A stretch of 64,000 bases of DNA, from NCBI GenBank assembly GCA_035578905.1, contig JAQJVL010000084.1, positions 1,547,941 through 1,611,940 on the forward strand. The letters run 5' to 3'. The DNA comes from Stictocephala bisonia. Taxonomy: Eukaryota > Arthropoda > Insecta > Hemiptera > Membracidae. A model generated the notes under the pieces. The model did not search any database, was not told where the DNA came from, and saw only the letters and a program-made list of their open reading frames with translations. Positions 21,784-33,715 of the stretch are shown here, one piece after another; position 1 is the stretch's first letter; every line of letters starts with the position of its first letter. The position numbers were made by a program, and so were the translations under genes.

Positions 21784-23700
21784 CTTGTCAAGAGGGAGAG
21801 AAGCAGCAAGACTAATGAGAGGATAACCTGTTACGTCATGCCTTGTTCTCTGTCGTCCTCAAGACTTACTACAACACCTTCACCACAACTCTGAGGCTCA
21901 GTGGTTGGTTCTAAGTAGCTTAAAGTGTATTTGGCCATGGTAATGCTCTTCTAGGCTTTCTTTCGAAGTGAGACAGCAAGACTAATGAGAGGATTAACCT
22001 GTTACGTCATGCCTTGTTCTCTGTCGTCCTCAAGACTTACTACAACACTTTCACCACAGTTCTGAGGCTCAGTAGTTGGTTCTAAGTAGCTTAAAGTGTA
22101 TTTGGCCATGGTAATGCTCTTCTAGGCTTTCTTTCGAAGTGAGACAGCAAGACCAATGAGTGGATTAACCTGTTACGTCACGCCAAGATCTCTCGTTGTC
22201 CCCAAGACTTACTATAACACCTTCACCACAACTCTGAGGCTCAGTAGTTGTTTCTAAGTTGCTTTAAGTATAATTGGCCATGGTAATGCCCTTCTAGACT
22301 TTCTTTTGAAGTGAGACAGCAATACCAATGAGTAGATTAACCTGTTACGTCACGCCATGTTCTCTCGTTGTCCCCAAGACTTACTATAACACCTTTACTA
22401 CAAATCTGAGGCTCAGTAGTTGGTTATAAGTAGCTTAAAGTGTATCTGGCCATGATAATACCCTTCTAGAATTTCTTTTGCAGTGGGAAGCAGCAAGACT
22501 AATGAGTGAATTAACCTGTTACGTTATTTCTTATTTTCTCGTCCTTAAGGCTTACTACGACACCTTCACCACACCTCGAGGCTCAGTAGTTGCTTAAAGT
22601 GTATCTGGCCATGATAATTGCCCTTCTAGACTTTCTTTTGCAGTGAGAAGCAGCAATACTAATGAGTGAATTAACCTGTTAGGTTATTTCTTATTTTCTC
22701 GTCCTTAAGGCTTACTACGACACCTTCACCACACCTCGAGGCTCAGTAGTTGCTTAAAGTGTATCTGGCCATGATAATTGCCCTTCTAGACTTTCTTTTG
22801 CAGTGAGAAGCAGCAATACTAATGAGTGGATTAACCTGTTACGTCATTTCTTATTTTCTCGTCCTTAAGACTTACTTCGACACCTTCACCACACTTCGAG
22901 GCTCAATAGTTGCTTAAAGTGTATCTGGCCATGATAATTGCCCTTATAGACTTTCTTTTGCAGTGAGAAGCAGCAAGACTAATTGAGTGGATTAATCTGT
23001 TACGTGATGCCATGTTCTTTCGTCGTCCTCAACACCTTCACCTGAGGTTCAGTGGTTGGTTCTAAGTAGCTTAAAGTGTATTTGGCCATGATAATGCCCT
23101 TCTAGACTTTCTTTTAAAGTGAGAAACATCAAGACTTAATTAGTGGATTAACCTGTTACGTCACGCGATGTTCTCTCGTCGTCCTCAACACCTTCACCTG
23201 AGGTTCAGTAGTTGGTTCTAAGTAGCTTAAAGTGTATTTGGCCATGATAATGCCCTTCTAGACTTTCTTTTAAAGTGAGAAACATCAAGACTAATTAGTG
23301 GATTAACCTATTACGTCACGCGATGTTCTCTCGTCGTCCTCAACACCTTCACCTGAGGCTCAGTGGTTGGTTCTAAGTAGCTTAAAGTGTATTTGGCCAT
23401 GATAATGCCCTTCTAGACTTTCTTTTAAAGTGAGAAACATCAAGACTTAATTAGTGGATTAACCTGTTACGTCACGCGATGTTCTCTCGTCGTCCTCAAC
23501 ACCTTCACCTGAGGCTCAGTGGTTGGTTCTAAGTAGCTTAAAGTGTATTTGGCCATGATAATGCCCTTCTAGACTTTCTTTTAAAGTGAGAAACATCAAG
23601 ACTAATTAGTGGATTAATCTGTTACGTCACGCCTTGTTCTCTCGTTCTTAAGGCTTACAACGACACCTTCACCACACCTCGAGTATGCCTTCTTCTATCG
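21784..23700 (+). repeat. 155-172 bp satellite array, about 11 units
   Basis: GTGAGA(C/A).. unit starts fall at about 21969, 22139, 22311, 22483, 22643, 22803, 22963, 23119, 23275, 23430 and 23585. Unit length steps down along the array: 170, 172, 172, then 160 three times, then 156, 156, 155, 155. All share AGCTTAAAGTGTATTTGGCC, CCTTCTAGACTTTCTTTT, CTGTTACGTCA and GAGGCTCAGT. The 160 bp units lack the GGTTCTAAGTA block. The 155-156 bp units lack AAGACTTACTACAAC. Three blocks of sub-types are therefore present in order. No coding capacity. Confidence 0.95.
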
Positions 23701-24999
23701 TCGTCCTTGAACACCTTCAACTAAGGCTTTGAGGTTCAGTAGCCGCACCTAAGTAACTTGATGTGTATTTGGTATCTGTAAGTGTACTTGAGTGCAATTA
23801 AAATTACTTTCTGAATCTGAACTTTAAATAAAGTCTTCTTAAAAATAATAATGATGGCAAGATTAATGAACCAGATAATGATAATTACAATTGTATAACC
23901 TAAGGATATAAACAGTTTGGTGTTCTTAACAATCATAGAAATGTCTATGATTGTTACGATTTAGTAGAGTCTTGGTTCGATAAAGTAATTCCCAGTTTTG
24001 TAATTTAGTACAACATATTAAAATGTTAGGAAATACTAAAACAATAATTCGGAATTATTTATTCTCTATAACATAAACTTACTTGCTGTTACCTAGTAAA
24101 ATTCAATTTAATATTCCTCTTAATTTTTTAAACAATAGATTTTAATTAAATTAAGATCAATTAGTAATTTTATAGTTAAGGTAGAAGAACGAGAGCCGAA
24201 ATCGAACTTTTCAAATTAATAGAGTTGGAGTTGTAGTTGTGTTTGCCTCACAATCGCCTAAAGCACACAACTAATCGTTTGTGTTTCACCACTTTGTGAA
24301 CTTCGGCCAGTCAAACTTTATAATGGTTCGTCCGTTTGTTGGAAGATCTCAGATCAAACCCCTCTAAAGGGACTAAATTAATTAACAGCAAACTGTAATT
24401 ATTAGAGTTGATGTTTTGTGATATTTCTTATTCAGGATAAACTTACTTTGACACTATTATGATACGAAATTTAATTTGTAATATTGTGATTATGTTAGTG
24501 TCCATTATGGCTTTTTGTTTAGCTATTTTTGTTTATATATGTCTTGGCTGGCTTACATAAACAACTTAAATGTATACTGACATTGAATGATTATCACAAA
24601 TGAAGTTTTATAATACCAAATATAAATAAATATACATGTATGCATTACTATAAGTTTTTTTAAAGAACAAAACATCATTTTAATTCATTCCTTCATGCTA
24701 TAAATGTAATAGTTGGTAAAAAAGGTTTGATTAACATTAACAAGATAAGCACAACATTGTATGTTGTGATAAAACTTCAACTTAAGAACCTACAATGCCT
24801 AAAACAACCGAGAGTAGTCTCAACACATCCAATGGGGACATAGCTAGAATAACAATCAGATGGAAAATAACAATCTTTTAAAATTTTTCTAAAATTTGAA
24901 AACCAACAAAAAAACATTACACCTAAGAATATCAATTACAGTGGCTTGAAAAGTTATAAGTACAAACTTCCTAAGATGGTCACCAACCTGACCCCAGAG
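23701..24999. other. AT-rich sequence, no gene seen
   Basis: At 24190-24370 a less AT-rich patch (TTGCCTCACAATCGCC, TTCGGCCAGTC) is unassigned. The remainder has no feature. Confidence 0.4.
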
Positions 25000-25145
25000 A
25001 CGGACTCTTCAAAGCGTAGGTCAAGGAAGTGAGGCAGAGACACAATCCCTGGTTGGCAACCACCCTCCTGGAGTCGACTGGTCAAATATCCCGACAGCAG
25101 CACCAGCAGACGAACCTTCGATATCCACCAGACTCCAGTGAGCCC
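25000..25145. other. GC-richer patch, unassigned
   Basis: A stretch clearly richer in G and C than its surroundings (ACCTGACCCCAGAGACGG, CACCCTCCTGGAGTCGACTG). I see no supported frame, no splice context and no repeat partner in the window. It could be a fossil exon or a transposon end. Confidence 0.3.
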
Positions 25146-25529
25146 CAGGTTTCCCTATTTATACCTCAGCTCCACATTCACTAAACAACTCTCAAGCCAC
25201 TGTCAATTGCCTATTAACATACTTCCTATTTCCTTATACTACCTATTCCTATATCTACTACACATTTTTACATTATTAAACTTTAAGTCAATAAGTCTTT
25301 GTTTGGCCATTCGATACAAAATTATACAATAGGCTACATCAATTTTACAACAACAAAAAAAATAACTAAAATAACATGCACGAGCAACATATTAAAAAGT
25401 GCCGAAAGTCAAAGTCACTCGATACATATCAAGCAGTAAGAAATACGTGCACAATCCATGAAAAAAAATATTACAATAATATATGTAATATAATTCAGAT
25501 ATACATACCTGTGTTAGTAGGCGTGTGTA

Positions 25530-25640
25530 AGCATGCACTGTTAGTAGTGGACCTAGTTAGTAGTGGACCTCTAGTTAGTAGTAGGACTGCATACATGCAC
25601 TTCTAGTTAGTAGTGGACCTCTACATGTATGCAGCAAGTA
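25530..25640. repeat. Short tandem TTAGTAGTGGACCT with ATGCAG dyad
   Basis: TTAGTAGTGGACCT or close variants occur at about 25541, 25556 and 25598. CTGCATACATG at 25588 and CATGTATGCAG at 25624 are inverse copies. Confidence 0.6.
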
Positions 25641-25865
25641 CTGCATGATTTGCTTCATGACATTTATTGATAGTATAGAAAAGTTTTGTAATAAGCCAAT
25701 TTTCTACAGCTTTGGAGAATTTTGGTGGTGGAAGGTTTGTGATGAAAATCAGTAATCTATTATAAAACCTAATACCTGAAATAGGAAAGCAATTATTTGT
25801 TTTATGTAACCTATTTCTAGGAATAAATAAGTTTTAATTGTACCTAGTATTCCCCAAATCTAGTG

Positions 25866-27150
25866 TCGTTGGCTAGGATTGATTGACAAAATTAAAATAT
25901 ACTTGTTTGACTTCGTCAATGGGTAAATCATAAACTAAACGCCTTAGCAAATCCAGAACACTGCTCAGCCTTGTACATAAAATGTCAACATGATCCTCCC
26001 ATATTAACTTATGATCTATTAAAAACCCCAAAAGTTTGACTGGATTACCTTTTGGTACATTAAACTGTGTACTAAAGGACATTTATTAATTTTAGTCTCA
26101 TTCCGGGCTAACTTATTAAGTGTAAACCAATGCTGAGCCAAATCCAGGGTTTCTTGGACAGCAGACTGAGCCAAGTCTATACTTTTATTATATGAAAACA
26201 AGGTTGTACGTCCGCATAGAGCAGGACGTTCCCATTTATACTGTAATGAAGGTAGTTCGTTACAGTGAGAAACAACAATGGTCCTAACACGGATCCTTGA
26301 GGGACTCCCTGAGTATTGTTGGCCCTATCTGAGCTTTCACCGTTCCAACTTACAATCTGCTATCTGTTGGTCAGATATGAAGTAACCATTCTGAGGGGAG
26401 CATCCCCCAAGCCATAATATTTTAGTTTTATTAGAAGAATATTATGAGGTATACAATCAAACGCACGTGATAGATCACAAAATATTACGTGAGCCGACTG
26501 TTTTTTCTCAAACGAGTTGATAACGACATTAACTAAATACTAAATTGCTAAGACTGTGGATTTTTTTCTTCTAAAGCCAAATTGAGCTGGCACCAGGAGA
26601 TTATTTCCCTCAATAGTGGCTGTACATCTGAGTAAATATGACTTGTAAAAACTTTGGCAAGCACCGGTATAAGTGAAATAGGCCTATTGCTAGAGACACT
26701 CATCCGGGGACCATTCTTGTAAATTGGAACAGTTCTAGCTATCTTTAGTGCATCTGGAAAAATGCCCTGTATGAGATAGTCATTAATTAAACTAGCTAGA
26801 ACAGGACCTACTATGTCAATTATCTGTTTAAAAATACTAGGGGTTAAATCATATATATCTTTACTGTCTGAGAGCGTAAAACTATGAACAATCGTAACTA
26901 AATCAGATGGAGTAACTGGATTCCAAGTAAACCCTATGTCAACTGTATAGTCAGTATCTGAAGCTAGAATGTCAGGTATTCCACTTACAATGTCATCAAC
27001 AGAAATTCTGCTTCTTTTATCGTTCTTTCTTTCCCAATAATTGTACTTTATTCTCTTGTACCAAAATATAGTGTGATCTGTTACCTTAGAATCTATTACA
27101 CATTTGATCTTGATTTGATCAACTATGTAGTTTATATTTTCAGTAAATAT
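25866..27150 (-). pseudogene. Non-LTR retrotransposon reverse transcriptase pseudogene
   Basis: Read on the minus strand from about 27150 down. A region upstream of the palm ends LIQGIFPDALKIARTVPIYK. FCDLSRAFDCIPHN follows (motif A, first catalytic Asp), then QGVPQGSVLGPLLF, then LYADV where LYADD is expected, and KLLGFLIDHKLIWEDHV in the connecting region. The second Asp of the catalytic box is lost, so the enzyme would be inactive even apart from several stops and frameshifts near 26530-26680 and 26250-26100. The family copies element RNA into DNA at a target nick. The 5' part and endonuclease are absent. The clade is uncertain, within the jockey/CR1/R1-like range. Confidence 0.88.
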
Positions 27151-27329
27151 TTTTAATAACTATTTTTGTTTGAAAATTTCTCCAGATTAGAAGTTGTAAA
27201 ATAACATAAAAAAGATATTTTACCGTTTCACAAAGTGGATTATTATCTAGCATAATATTAGACTGTGTTTACAAAAAAGAGAGTTCACATAGAGAATAAT
27301 AATTTCTTCAATCATGTGGCTGTATTTAA

Positions 27330-27445
27330 CGGTAGTACAGTGAACAGGACAAAAGAAAATAGATGGGTATAATCAACTTTGTGACAGGAAACAAGAGGCC
27401 ACCTCCACACCAATTAATAAAGGTGAAATGAACCTGGGGTCTTAT
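27330..27445 (-). repeat. Dispersed repeat family 2, copy 2
   Basis: The inverse of 18520-18625: CAGGAAACAAGAGGCCACC, CACACCAATTAAT and GGTGAAATGAACC. A shorter form also occurs at 35575. Confidence 0.75.
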
Positions 27446-30009
27446 ACTGGCATCATTGTAACCCTACTTCGTAATAAACTGTAATTTATAATGCTACTAG
27501 TTAAAAGGAAATACATATGATATATTAGACACTAACATGGCTACTCTTTAAATCATAAAAGGTCTTTATTTAATAATTTGTCTTCTATTTCGCTTGGTAA
27601 AAGAATACTTACTGATAATTATTTGAAAACACAATGTAGTAAGCACTGTAATAAACAGTACCAACTTGTGTTGTTTTGAGCACAAGAATCCTTGTGATTA
27701 AAATGTGTCTTTATAATAACTAGTATACATTTAAAATGTATGTATTAACTACTATCTAAGTACTAAGTACAAGTGTGTAACGTCCAGTGATGGAATAGCT
27801 AGCGCCGTGAACCAGGTAAAAGCAATACTACAACATAAATGTGCTGCAAAGATTGCCTATACAAAAACAAGTGCGGCGTTTCCTTTTCCCATTCTCCATA
27901 TTATTGGAAGTAAATAAATATATCTTATTCAAATTGAGATCTTTCTGCCTTTCTGTAAAGGGAATACACACATGGCTACGTAATTATTAATCAATGCTAG
28001 GGATAATATCACGTTACATTATAAAAAAAAAAAAAAAAAATAATAAGCGCACCTAAGCCTTACTTGAAAACTAAAACCCACAAAATGTCTGAATATTGAC
28101 GGATATTTTTTCCGAATTATGCTTTAAAATTAAGATGGATATTTTACAATATCATACATTCGTACGTGTGAATTGAACAACATTAAAAAAAATGCAAAAA
28201 AGCAAATAAACGCTTCCATCAGTAGAATAGGAATGTGTACTGTAATTGCTTCCCTCAAACTAAAGAGACGAATTAGTTATTTATAAAGACACTGTGCCAT
28301 GTTTATGTCTATTATGGACATTAAGTAACAAAAACATCAAATAACCAATAAATAGTAAGAACCTTGTTTGGAAATATGATCCCACGATGAGGCGGAAAAA
28401 CAAACATAGAAAATAGCAGACGCGTGAAGTAGCTCTAAGAAAATCTCGGAACGCTTAAAGGAAATGCCAAGACAACATTTCTTAAGTTAGATAAAATTCT
28501 TTTACTGTCTTATTTCATGATATTAAATTGTAAGTTTCCTATATTTATATGTACATATGCAATCATTCAACATCTACTTACTATAACAGCACAATTTGAT
28601 GAGAACTGGAAACAATATATGTATTACATTAAAATAAGTTACAATTAATTATTATTAATAATGTATACACAAAAAATTAAGTTACTTGTAGATAAAAACA
28701 ATTTGTATAAGGTAATATAATGTGAATTTAACAAATTAAAAACGTTATTTCAATAATATAATACATACACTCAAACAATTGAGTTTTGTTGAATGAAAGC
28801 CAAAATAAATAAATACGTTAAAATAAAGCGCTAAAGCAATGAAAACAGCTCGATGTTATTGGAGGGAAGTTCCCCTCTCTCCATCCGACTGTAATATTGT
28901 ACGTCAAACCCAAAGAAACTTGTAACAAGATGCTTTTGATACTTGATACATCTCTGAATATATTTTTTAAGCGTACAAATCTTTGAATTCTGTTTCTAAG
29001 TCAAAATTGTTACGTCTGTTTAAGGAATAAAAACATTTCAAGTAAGATACATTATATATCCTTATTTCTGGAATATTACTGGATATACTATTATTCTTAC
29101 TGCTCTCTTTAACGAATTCCTTAAAGGATCAACTAATGTCGTCTTAGCTTCTGTAAAATATTTTACATATATATAATGATATGGATTGTATAAACCCTCC
29201 ACATTAATTAAAACAACAATGTTTGATTTAGTAGTGGAAACATAAACTTACACTTACTAGTGAAATGACAAGATTTATAAACACAAATAATATATAAATG
29301 GTTTATACTAACGTTTAGACTGAGTGAAGTTCTTATTTGTTAGTTTTCATGTTTTTTGTTGTTTTACTTATTAGGAAATAAATAAAACAAAATACCCATA
29401 CATGTAGTCTCAATTTCTAGCAACGAAAAAACTTCAAGGTATAGAAAAACAGTTATCTTGTTTTGGTCCTTAAATAACAATATTAAAACAATACACACAC
29501 ATTTTTAAAATGACTGTACCACCATTTAACGATATCCTAAAAGATAATGCTTTAGGGTTTTCAATAACCCCCAAAAAATATTGGCAGAAAAAAAGTAAAA
29601 TAAATATAATAACATCACTAGTATAGTTATGCCACAATCAAGCAGAACTTGTATCTTTTAGATTCGGAGAATAGACATTTATATTTCAGCACTCTGAAAG
29701 GCCTACAGATGTACAGCATAATGTAAATAATATTAGCATATTATTATGGTATGAGACTTTGATGGACATTTTTAACAACCTCAAAATTAAAACACAAAAA
29801 CCATACGCAAAGGGAATTTGATAAAATATATTTTCTAATTAACACCAATACTAATTAAATTAACAAATTAACAGTGACTAAGCCAGTAAAAAATACTTAT
29901 AATTTATTTATTTCAAAACAATATAATTTATGGGCATAAAATTACGCAAAACAAATGTATGTATTCATGTATTGGACTGTACAATGTATCTTGATGACGG
30001 TAAATGTCA
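27446..30009. other. AT-rich sequence, one weak repeat
   Basis: No gene is seen. AAGAAACTTGTAACAAGA with GTCAA(A/C)CC before it at 28895-28935 also occurs at about 46170-46200. An A-run lies at 28023-28040. The rest is AT-rich with no assignable feature. Confidence 0.45.
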
Positions 30010-30110
30010 TTTCTACATTCTTCATGATTTAGTGTTATTGCAAATGTTATAGCTTGCAATTTGCGCTGTAACATAACGTGCTGGATGGCGACGTCCCATC
30101 AAGATTTCGT
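30010..30110 (-). repeat. Dispersed fragment (TTGCAATAACACTAA), copy 3
   Basis: On the minus strand AAATTGCAAGCTATAACATT and TGCAATAACACTAAATCA match 8735-8830 and 14505-14600. Confidence 0.6.
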
Positions 30111-30404
30111 ATGTGTACATCCTAAAAACATTACATATTTGTTAAGTTGATATCAACAAATTAACATAAAAAATAAATAAATAAATAAAAAATAAAACAA
30201 TTTAGTTTTTACTGTACATACAGTTACACATATTGGAATTTTATGGAAAAACAGCAAAGTTTAGGGAAGGAAGTCCACTCTAACCTGTCCCGAGCATTAA
30301 AGAAATAGGAACATATTCCGTTATAAATCCCAACTCAAAAATTGTTGGAAATGCAAACTTAAAAACTGTCGCTTTAGTATTTCTGTATTTTATTGTTTAT
30401 TGTT

Positions 30405-30575
30405 TTTTTTAACTTAACTAACCAGTTCACATGGGCCTACAGGCCTGTGAGTGAACTTTATTCAACGAGTGAAGTACCGACCGGTAGCTAAGTTGGACTT
30501 GGCCCTCCGCAGTCTGAAGCCTAGCCACTGAGCCACTACACCGGTGGTTAATCACTGAGCCACTACACCGGCAAT
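30405..30575 (-). mobile_element. tRNA-derived SINE, family S1, copy 3 (rearranged head)
   Basis: Inverted copy: T-rich tail at the left, ACAGGCCTGTGAGTGAACTT, the CAACGAGTGAAGTACCGACC block, then the tRNA-like head. The B box is damaged. The head end CACTGAGCCACTACACCGG occurs twice (about 30526-30544 and 30555-30572), a local duplication of the SINE 5' end. Confidence 0.88.
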
Positions 30576-31969
30576 TAATTATAAAAAAATGCAACATTAT
30601 TCCTTATGTAAATACAGTCAGGCTACAAATAAAAGACCACTAACCTTTAGGACAGTAAATGTTAAACGAAATTTTTTATATTTGAACATATATGTAATAA
30701 TTTTGTTTTCATGTGAAAATTATAAGTTACATTAAATATATCTATTAATTGCTACAATATTTGTAAAATTATTTGAAGTTAAAATGTTTACTTAAATTGA
30801 ACATGTTATATTATGAAATTATGAACACATTTTATGTATTTTTAATTGTGATTGTTAATAGATATTATCAATTGTATCTAAGTGAGTAGATCCGTATGCA
30901 TTGTTTATATAAATATTCATTAAATGTATAGTAATTACATTTATTGAGCAATTTTACCATTCATTCAATAATTATTGTTATTGGAATTACCTTCCAATAA
31001 GATTAATAACGTGATATGTACATTTCACTAATTATGAACTTAATATAAGTATGTAATGAAAATGTTATCAAATAATTATTATGTTAAGATGAACTTTTGG
31101 ACATTATAATATTATATCACTATATGTAGAGAATATAACTTATTTAATAGAGTTTCGACAGGTTATATTCTACATTAATTGATTATCCTTAATTGTACTT
31201 GTCGTCTACTATGTATTGTCTCGGCCAGCCTCATTCATGAGTTGAGGTACTTTATTTTCGTCACGTCCGACTCGCTAATGCGTTTCGGAACAAACTCAAT
31301 TAAGGTACAACTGATGTTTTTCTTGCCAGCAAACCTTTTTACACTTTGTAACTGATAAAAAATACGCATCTCTACAACGTGGTGTTTTCGTACAGGCAAA
31401 ACTAATTGAATAAGAGTTTTTTGACTGGTCCCTTGAGGATATATTATGATTGTAATAATACATCAGATTTTAAAACGTAAATGTTCTCATACTCCTGCTT
31501 ATCATCTCCCTGAAATTTCCTTTCACCCGCTGCTTTTTCATATCTACCATACAATAATAATAAAAAAAGAAACCTATTTAAATGCATGCGTTTACTTTCA
31601 TTGAAAGTTCATTAATTAACCCAGGTATGCTCTGCGGAGAAAAGTAGATACTGTAACTTTGTTTTTGTTTGTAAAAATTAACTATGTGCTTTCCCTATTT
31701 TTAGATTTTATAAATGTACTAAAAACTAATAGTTTACATTACTAGTTGTTTCTAGATGATCTTGTGATTATGTGGTGTACAAGAAACGAGTAATTGGAAG
31801 AGAACAATTTGAAAAATATTTACAATTATAAATATATATTTGGAAAAAGCTCGTTATTAAATATTATTTAATATCCATGGAAATCAAGCGTATATTTATA
31901 AAATTTCTCACATATATATTGTCAACTTGAGAACTTCCAACAACAATGATGCAACAATATATCTTGTTG
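30576..31969. other. AT-rich sequence, no gene seen
   Basis: No coding region. A less AT-rich patch at 31220-31290 (CTCGGCCAGCCTCATTC) is unassigned. Confidence 0.45.
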
Positions 31970-32090
31970 ATGAGAACGTTATCTGACTAATGATGTCATA
32001 AAGCTCACGTTACACTTTAATAAGCAAACGTCATTCTACTAAGTATTGCTTGTATGTCATTGAGTTAATGAGCTTTACTATTAAGGTAAT
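31970..32090 (+). repeat. Diverged single unit of the 98/100 bp repeat
   Basis: CTGACTAATGATGTCATAAA, then CACGTTACA, TAAGCAAACGTCATTCTACT and GTCATTGAGTTAATGAG follow the same order as units in 16600-17160. TGACGTCA has decayed to TGATGTCA. Confidence 0.6.
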
Positions 32091-32240
32091 GGTGTACGAG
32101 CCAGAAAATAAGTGTTTAGTGTAAGTCATATAATTAATAGCTTACAATAAGTAAAATTTATTATAACATACTTTAAAGTCATCGCAGATGTAACACACGT
32201 TCGGTTAGCTTATAAATTGTCCAACTACATGCAACTTCCC

Positions 32241-33715
32241 TTACATGTAGAGGTTATACCCTGAGGACGTTAATCCGTTACATGTAGAGGTTGTACCTTG
32301 TATAAGTTAATCGTATACATGTAGAGGTTGTACCCAGAAGCAGTTAGCCTTTACATGTAGAAGTTGTACCCTGAGGACGTTAATCCCTTACATGTAGATG
32401 TTGTACCTTGTATAAGTTAATCGTATACATGTAGAGGTTGTACCCAGAAGCAGTTAGCCTTTACATGTAGAAGTTGTACCCTGAGGGCGTTAATCCCTTA
32501 CATGTAGATGTTTTTCCTTGTATAAGTTAATCGTATACATGTAGAGGTTGTACCCAGAAGCAGTTAGCCTTTACATGTAGAAGTTGTACCCTGAGGGCGT
32601 TAATCCCTTACATGTAGATGTTGTACCTTGTATAAGTTAATCGTATACATGTAGAGGTTGTACCCAGAAGCAGTTAGCCTTTACATGTAGAAGTTGTACC
32701 CTGAGGACGTTAATCCCTTACATGTAGATGTTGTACCTTGTATAAGTTAATCGTATACATGTAGAGGTTGTACCCAGAAGCAGTTAGCCTTTACATGTAG
32801 AAGTTGTACCCTGAGGGCGTTAATCCCTTACATGTAGATGTTGTACCTTGTATAAGTTAATCGTATACATGTAGAGGTTGTACCCAGAAGCAGTTAGCCT
32901 TTACATGTAGAAGTTGTACCCTGAGGGCGTTAATCCCTTACATGTAGATGTTGTACCTTGTATAAGTTAATCGTATACATGTAGAGGTTGTACCCAGAAG
33001 CAGTTAGCCTTTACATGTAGAAGTTGTACCCTGAGGGCGTTAATCCCTTACATGTAGATGTTGTACCTTGTATAAGTTAATCGTATACATGTAGAGGTTG
33101 TACCCAGAAGCAGTTAGCCTTTACATGTAGAAGTTGTACCCTGAGGGCGTTAATCCCTTACATGTAGATGTTGTACCTTGTATAAGTTAATCGTATACAT
33201 GTAGAGGTTGTACCCAGAAGCAGTTAGCCTTTACATGTAGAAGTTGTACCCTGAGGGCGTTAATCCCTTACATGTAGATGTTGTACCTTGTATAAGTTAA
33301 TCGTATACATGTAGAGGTTGTACCCAGAAGCAGTTAGCCTTTACATGTAGAAGTTGTACCCTGAGGGCGTTAATCCCTTACATGTAGATGTTGTACCTTG
33401 TATAAGTTAATCGTATACATGTAAAGGTTGTACCCAGAAGCAGTTAGCCTTTACATGTAGAAATTGTACCCTGAGGGCGTTAATCCCTTACATGTACATG
33501 TTGTACCTTGTATAAGTTAATCGTATAAATGTAGAGGTTGTACCCAAAAGCAGTTAGCCTTTACATGTAGAAGTTGTACCCTGAGGGCGTTAATGCCTTA
33601 TATGTAGATGTTGTACCTTGTATAAGTTAATCGTATACATGTAGAGGTTGTACCCAGAAGCAGTTAGCCTTTACATGTAGAAGTTGTACCCTGAGGGCGT
33701 TAATCCCTTATATGT
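32241..33715 (+). repeat. Satellite with 110 bp higher-order unit (trimer)
   Basis: AAGTTGTACC recurs at 32361, 32471, 32581, 32691, 32801, 32911 and onward to 33681, an exact 110 bp spacing. Each 110 bp unit holds three related monomers of 37, 38 and 35 bp, all beginning (T)TACATGTAGA with the 8 bp palindrome TACATGTA. About 13 higher-order units are nearly identical. Small changes (GACGT/GGCGT, single substitutions near 33420-33600) mark a few units. No coding capacity. Confidence 0.97.

Noticed and set aside
32241..33715. CRISPR-like regular repeats
   Set aside because: Spacing is regular but the 'spacers' are themselves repeated in every unit. It is a tandem satellite, and the window is eukaryotic.
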